64,000 nucleotides of DNA from Davidsoniella eucalypti (taxonomy: Eukaryota; Ascomycota; Sordariomycetes; Microascales; Ceratocystidaceae). Each line of letters opens with the position of its first letter. The first letter of the stretch is position 1. The notes under the pieces are model-generated. The model saw only the letters and a program-made list of their open reading frames with translations, was not told where the DNA came from and did no database searches. The translations under genes were made by a program, and so were the position numbers. The stretch lies in the NCBI GenBank assembly GCA_004009845.1, contig RMBW01000062.1, positions 124,001-188,000 of the forward strand, given 5' to 3'. Below, one piece after another: positions 58,151-64,000 of the stretch.

Positions 58151-61100
58151 CCAAGTTCTGGCTCCAGTTGCACATACAGAGATAGCTGTAAAAGCTTAGC
58201 TTGTACCGCTGTAGCCGTGCAAATAGCAAATTAGACACTGAACTTTAAAACGGTGTGGGGGTCAAGAACCCCAAATCAAGCCAGTTGCCCATCAGACACA
58301 TTGCCCGAATCAGGCGCTATCAACCACTCATAAGCTTCGTTCTGAGATTTTGTCTCGATTTTGCTTTGTTTTTTCGTTGGTTGCCTTCATTTCCGACCCG
58401 CCTTGGGTTCTTTTGGTTTCTGGTCCCTTTATACACATGACAGTAATATTGGAAACAAGAAAAACCCGCGCCTCGTTCACACGACCAGTCCGCTTCATCA
58501 CCAGATAACTCTTACAGGTACGTCAAGGTCTGGTGGCCTCGTTTCAGGCAAGCCCGTGACCTGTCAAATCCATAAAGTAGTGATGACCATGCTACTATAC
58601 GACAAAGAGACAGAAACAAGAGAGAGATAAAGATCAAAGATACGTAGCAATAGCAGCAGAGCGATATCGTCCTCTCTCCAACCAAGAAAGTATCGATAAC
58701 ACAGGGAGCCAAAAGAGGCAACGCACCATGCCATCCAATACCTAACGTACCCGATGCTTTCTAGTGTCTTTGGGGGAACGCGGGGGAAAGGTATAGAAAT
58801 AAACTAACAAGAGGGCGTACATCTTACACCTACAACATGACTAGTGATTACTCGTGTTCTCCTTCTTCCTCATCTAGTTGATACATGGAGATATGTACTG
58901 ATATACATATGGAGAGTTTTCATCCAAGTATTGTGTATCTTTGCCCACTTAGGCATACAATCTATGTAGGCAATATTTTTTAATATATTTTTGTTTTATT
59001 GATTTTTTAAAAGATTAAACTTCTGTGGGGGCTGATAAGCAAATATTATTGCCCAGTTTCGTCATCGCTTTCCTGAAATGGCCTATGGAAAGATGGCAAA
59101 TACTGACTTTAGCCAGATCTTTAACCCCGTTTTCTCCATTGTATCCAAAACTGATTCAGCATAATTCCAGATATCTGTATCTGTACAGCCATAGAATGCC
59201 ACAGCCTAGTCATCATCTTAGTCCTCAGATAAAAAGAAGAGAGCAACCTCGGGCAAGGAAACATTTGGCTGCCTATCCGCATTTATCTATATCTATATTT
59301 GTGTACATAACTACTTCCTTCCCGCACTAGCTGAATCTGACAAGGCGTAAACATATCATCGGCTCATCATGAACTTGCTTGCCGCACCTTGACTCAAAAC
59401 GACAACGAATAGAAAGGTGTTATTTATATATATATATAAACAGAGCATACAAAAACACAATACACATAAAAATATGTATCTACATAAAAAAGAAAAAGAA
59501 AAAAAAGGACAGCTCGTTACTCCATTTGCCAGCTCAAAGATCTTCTAGTGACAAATACAAACTTGATGTTTGCGAATAGAAAAGGCAGGGCTTACCTTTG
59601 AGTTGGAGAACGTAAATAAAATTATAAAAATAAAAATAAATAAAAAAAGACAACGCAAAATAAGAAAGAAAGAAGAGATATAATAAATTTTTGTACATAT
59701 AGGCATCACCATCTAGACAATACTCAACTCTTTTTTTTCTTTTGGTCTACCTTGGTGATAAAATTTTCTTAAGCTTGTGATACTTTGTTTTTCGTCTACT
59801 TCATTCCTTCTTCATTCCCTCCTACGATCTACCGTGCCATTATACATCCATTCATCCATTCCTCGGATGTCCCGCTGTTTTTTGTCCTTTCCTTTTTACT
59901 TCTCGCCTCTTGATTTTTCCTTATATCTTCGTGAACCATGATAGAGATCACAGTTTCGTAGCATTAGTATAAATTGTTTAATTCTTCTTTTGGTATTCCC
60001 CCCCTCTCTCTCCCCCCCTCCTCTCCTTTTTTAGTTGTTGTTTTTCTTGTTCCCCTCCTCGTTCTTTCTCCAATTTCAAATCCTGACACAAAAGTCGTTG
60101 AAGCGTCTGTTATCGCCAGTTCTGGACGCGATGGGCTGATCAGTCCTATCTCTCGTTCTCTTTTATGTTTGTTTTTCTTCTTTTTAGTTATAGCTAGTAT
60201 TCACCTTATATAGATACACAAAGTATACTACAAAGAAAGAAGAAAATAAAGTCTGCCTTTTCCATTTCTTACCCTGCGCTTCATCGAAGTAGATTCTATA
60301 ATTTTCTCCATGGCACTTGTGGTTACTTTGCTTGGACTTGTAATAAGAGACTCTATCCACACTGCGTCACGAGATCGACAGCTTCTTCATTCTTTTTTTC
60401 CCCTTCATTTCAGTTATGTGATGGAATCGAAGAATTGGAGAAGGAAAAAAAAAAAAAACATAATCCTAACTAAGAATTAGCTGTCTTAGCCGGGTATTCA
60501 ACGAACTTATATAGGCCTTTGCAAATCGCTTGTGATTATATGCACACTTATGCCTATTGTGTACGCACAATAACATACATATGACGATTATTGCTGATTA
60601 TTACGAAACATGACTCTGTTTGACCCTTGGTACATGGCAAGTCTAACTGTATGTATCTTTATCATTGCGTTTCCGGAACTACGCCTCCAATTTGCCAGCG
60701 TGCTATTTAGGCACGTCTGCTATATATCTTGCCATATTTATCTGAATCTGTGCTTCTTTGCCTTTTTGCCCCCTTGATTATCTTCACGCCTCCGTCTTGT
60801 TCCGTCACCGCTCAAAGGGCAATAAAGGCCTAGGAAGTGGCATGACTATCTCGAGATTCTCTCGGCAAATCAGCCATCAATATCTAATACTAGCCAGACT
60901 TATTGTGCTACTCTACTGTAGCAGTTGCGACAGTTGAATAAAGGTCCTCTTTTCCCCTTGATTTTTTTCTTTCAGCCATTGTAACGCTGCAGCATTTCTC
61001 TGGTTTAGTGCAAGTTTACTTCTTATGCTTCGGATCCGTGATTTACAGAGGCGTTTTTTACTGTCGATATTTTTACTACTGCTACCACCTCGATATCAGA

Positions 61101-64000
61101 GCCATCCAGGCTCTACCGGACCAACCCGTACTTTATCCCTGATCAGGATAGACAAGCCACCAAAACCCTGTAAGTGCAGTTGCGAAGGTGTGCAGGCACG
61201 AAGGTTAGTTGCTTGGTTGGTCTCGTCTTGTACTTGTTCTTTGTATCGTTTCACTCGGAGCCTAGCAAAAAGGCAGAGAAAATGGGAAGAAAGTGATAGC
61301 TCGTGTTGTTCTCACTTTAGCTTACACATGTACATACAGATAGATACATAAGAGCCTATAGGACAAACCTATAGATGCCTTCATCTTACTTCACCCTCCC
61401 CCCTTCCCCCCACCGTGAATTGCGAACTGGACTGGAGAAGTTTGACACCTAGTCTCATGAATGGATTTGTATAGACGAGGCGAGCAGGCCAAAAAATCAG
61501 ATCGTTGGGCCTTGATGACATCTCATCCTGTCAGAAACCCATCATATCACTGAAGTAGCTACGACCAAGCAAGCTTTTCCCCGTGATTTTACGATGGCTA
61601 GTCTTTGTGAGCCCCGATACCGCGGCTATTGTAGCTTTGACAACTCACGATATCTATACAGATGCTTTTTCTATCACTCTGACGATACTAATTAGTTAAA
61701 GTTTCCTATTTCCGCCGCTATGTTCCCTGCCATTCATTATCAAGGTTTTTTTTCATTCCTTATCTTGGCCTCCAACTCTTCGAAATTGGTCCCTTGTCCT
61801 CGATATCGGGACTTTTTGAAAGAAATTTAGTCCTTTACTCCATCGTCCTCTTTTTCCATGGCTCACACTGCGGATGGATATTTTATCAGTAGCAGCAAAA
61901 TGCCGTGGCTAACATAGTAGAAGGAGCAGCGGTTCATGGAGGAGGTCAAACAAAACGTACAATAACTAATCCCAGAGGCCTTGTCTGATAATTCATGGCA
62001 TCATATCACACGCCTCTTATGATTATCGTTCGGCTCTCATGTGTCCCGGTTAATTGGAGAATGGTATTTACTAAAAAATATTATAGAACATAAAATAAAG
62101 TATTTTTGGCTCGAGAATAGTTTCAGAAACGGAAATTTACTAGTGACCATCTATCCTTGTACATAAAAATACAAGATTAAAACAAATTGGTACAAGTCTC
62201 AGAAAGTTGGAGAGCTGTTGTTCATGGCCTTGTTACTACACTTTGTTTCCAACTCTCCGAACCTCCGAGAGACTCCGGGATATCAAGAGCTTCCTCCAAA
62301 TGAAAAAAAAAAAGATTAAGGAAATGAAAGGCTAACTAACTGCTACTAAGATAACGATACCGGACTTCCACTTACTAGCTATTTTTTCTACTACCGCAAG
62401 GAGGTTCGGCTCTTCTAGTAAGATAGAAAACAACGCCAATTAAAAATCAACCCCCCGTCTGGATTTGACCACGATCACTCATTTTCGTTGTTCGTTGTCT
62501 AAAAAAAATTCGCGGGCCTTTTCTGGGGCACAGGATTTTGGGGGGCTCGGTTCGTTCGATGGTTTCTATTTTATTTATTATTATCGCTATAGCAGCGTGG
62601 CTTTATTGTTTATCTCTCTTAATTGAAGACGGTGTTGGTTGTTCAAAAGCTGGTTTTTGTAACGCTATACGTTACGAACTGTGCAGTCAACAATAAAAAT
62701 GCCGAGCCTCAATGCTCGAAGCAACTCTTTCTAATTGTCTGCCTTACGAATTTAACCAAAGAATAAAAAAATAGAGGTGTCGTCGGCTAAAGTGCGGCTA
62801 AAGTAATGTATCGTCAACAGCAAACAATCGGGTTTTCCGCTGCCAGTCAAGGTACTTCATGGATGGATGAGAGTATGGGGACCCCAGACCTATCAACCAT
62901 CCATGTCGGTACGATTTATATATATATAATCAAAGCCCGTTAGCCTTGCTAGCAAGATATACATGATTCCGTTCGCCCATACATTTACGCAGTAGCCCCG
63001 AAGTGATATTTCCTTCACCGCCCGGCTGTATTACTAGCCCAGGTTCTAAGCACGACAACATACAGATACATCTATTTTCCTTGATTTACCGTTTTCTATT
63101 TACTCCGTAGAAACTAGCTCAAGAAAAACCCTGTGGTATTTCAGGCATATCCACATAAATCTCATGATTCCATACTACTAAACTACGGTCTTATGCGGTC
63201 CTATCAAAAAGCCTAAAAAATCTAGAACGCCCGAAGAAGAGAAGGGGAAAATAATCCAGTACAGACCAAGGCATAACAGAAAAATCCTGCTTCAGTAGGA
63301 AGCCGCAGCAGAGCCGCAGATCCTTCTTTTCCAGCAGAATTAAGGGACCAAAAATCTCAAGACTTAATATCTTGAGATCTCGTTTTCTCTATCATAAGGC
63401 ATCATTAATTGTAATAAATTTTGTCGGGCCAAGGTGAACACTTGCTCGCCTTTGGGTCAGAAACGGCGGTACGCGGATTCCTCTTTTATGCCGATTCATT
63501 CCCTTCTGAAGGGAGCGCTACATTGTATGTGTGTGTACAATGGTGGCTATAGCGGTATATAACACAAGCATGCCATACAGCACGTCTACATCTCATATAC
63601 GCAACGACGTGCGCTTCTTCCTTATTGAGACAGCGTCTTCACCATCTGTCTTGTCCCTCACCAGGGCCCATACTAGTTAATCTACAGATACATGTTAGGG
63701 CTTCACTAAGAGGCTTCTAATGTACTAAACAAAAACTAATATATCACCGAGTCGGCTAGTCACAGAGCATGCAAGGAATATCATGTACCAGTCATATGAA
63801 GCATGTCTTGCATCAAACCCTCTCATATCACTTAGGGCTACCATATCCTTCTGCTATGTTATGTAAAGAGGCAAATGGTATGCAACTAGCACTCCTCTTT
63901 AACTTTCAACTTGGCTTTTCGTCTGCTCAATCTTTTTGAAACAAAACATGTTTGCCATGCGAAGGTATACTATTAGTACCTATAATTCAAAACGCAATTG
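58151..64000. other. 5.8 kb without a recognised gene
   Basis: AT-rich, pyrimidine-rich on the plus strand in several blocks (59700-60240, 61700-61860), with short inverted repeats such as TATTGTG...CACAATA at 60555-60572. No domain, exon chain, tRNA or other RNA recognised on either strand. Confidence 0.5.

Overview
The window is nuclear DNA of a filamentous ascomycete (Pezizomycotina). Genes carry few, short introns (about 55-130 nt), mostly with GT...AG ends and a CTAAC-type branch site. Gene families are typical of moulds: a C2-domain phosphatidylserine decarboxylase 2, a Zn2Cys6 regulator fused to an acetyltransferase, and a FunK1-type kinase relic. The class within Pezizomycotina cannot be fixed from the sequence. 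Exon borders were worked out by hand from splice signals and frame continuity; in every complete model the spliced length is a multiple of three.

Layout. 1-1480: 5' end of psd2 (minus strand, cut by the window edge). 1481-4807: no gene. 4808-6454: broken FunK1-like kinase pseudogene. 7156-8275: coatomer epsilon (sec28). 8922-10254: mitochondrial malonyl-CoA:ACP transacylase (mct1). 10255-13523: no gene. 13524-16519: membrane-anchored amidohydrolase with a degenerate second copy of its own fold. 16701-18015: unknown gene with an in-frame amber codon. 18320-30436: a dense housekeeping block with apm3, a DMAC1-like protein, rrp4, hfd1, mS35/rsm24, alg13 and aip1. 31705-33983: Zn2Cys6 regulator fused to a hexapeptide acetyltransferase. 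33984-47630: a 13.6-kb stretch without a recognisable protein gene. 47631-49520: swc4. 50373-51163: a p24-family cargo receptor. 55056-55292: a 78-residue protein that looks conserved. The rest, to 64000, is gene-poor and rich in homopolymers.

Roles. The protein genes are mostly unrelated housekeeping functions. They cover vesicle traffic (COPI epsilon, AP-3 mu, p24), mitochondria (Mct1, mS35, DMAC1-like), RNA and chromatin (Rrp4, Swc4), N-glycan start (Alg13), actin turnover (Aip1) and lipid metabolism (Psd2, Hfd1). There is no sign of a secondary-metabolite cluster, CRISPR array, intact transposon or virus.

Most worth following up: (a) inside the 13.6-kb desert, an exact 11-nt telomerase-type template (positions 43765-43775, within 13 nt of telomeric repeat) lies about 140 nt downstream of a good TATA box, making this a candidate telomerase RNA gene; (b) the amidohydrolase is an internal tandem duplication with one half lacking the metal site; (c) the gene at 16701-18015 has a TAG codon inside an otherwise continuous frame; (d) a short signal-peptide ORF at 58016 ends in TAG-CTA-G and stays open in frame.
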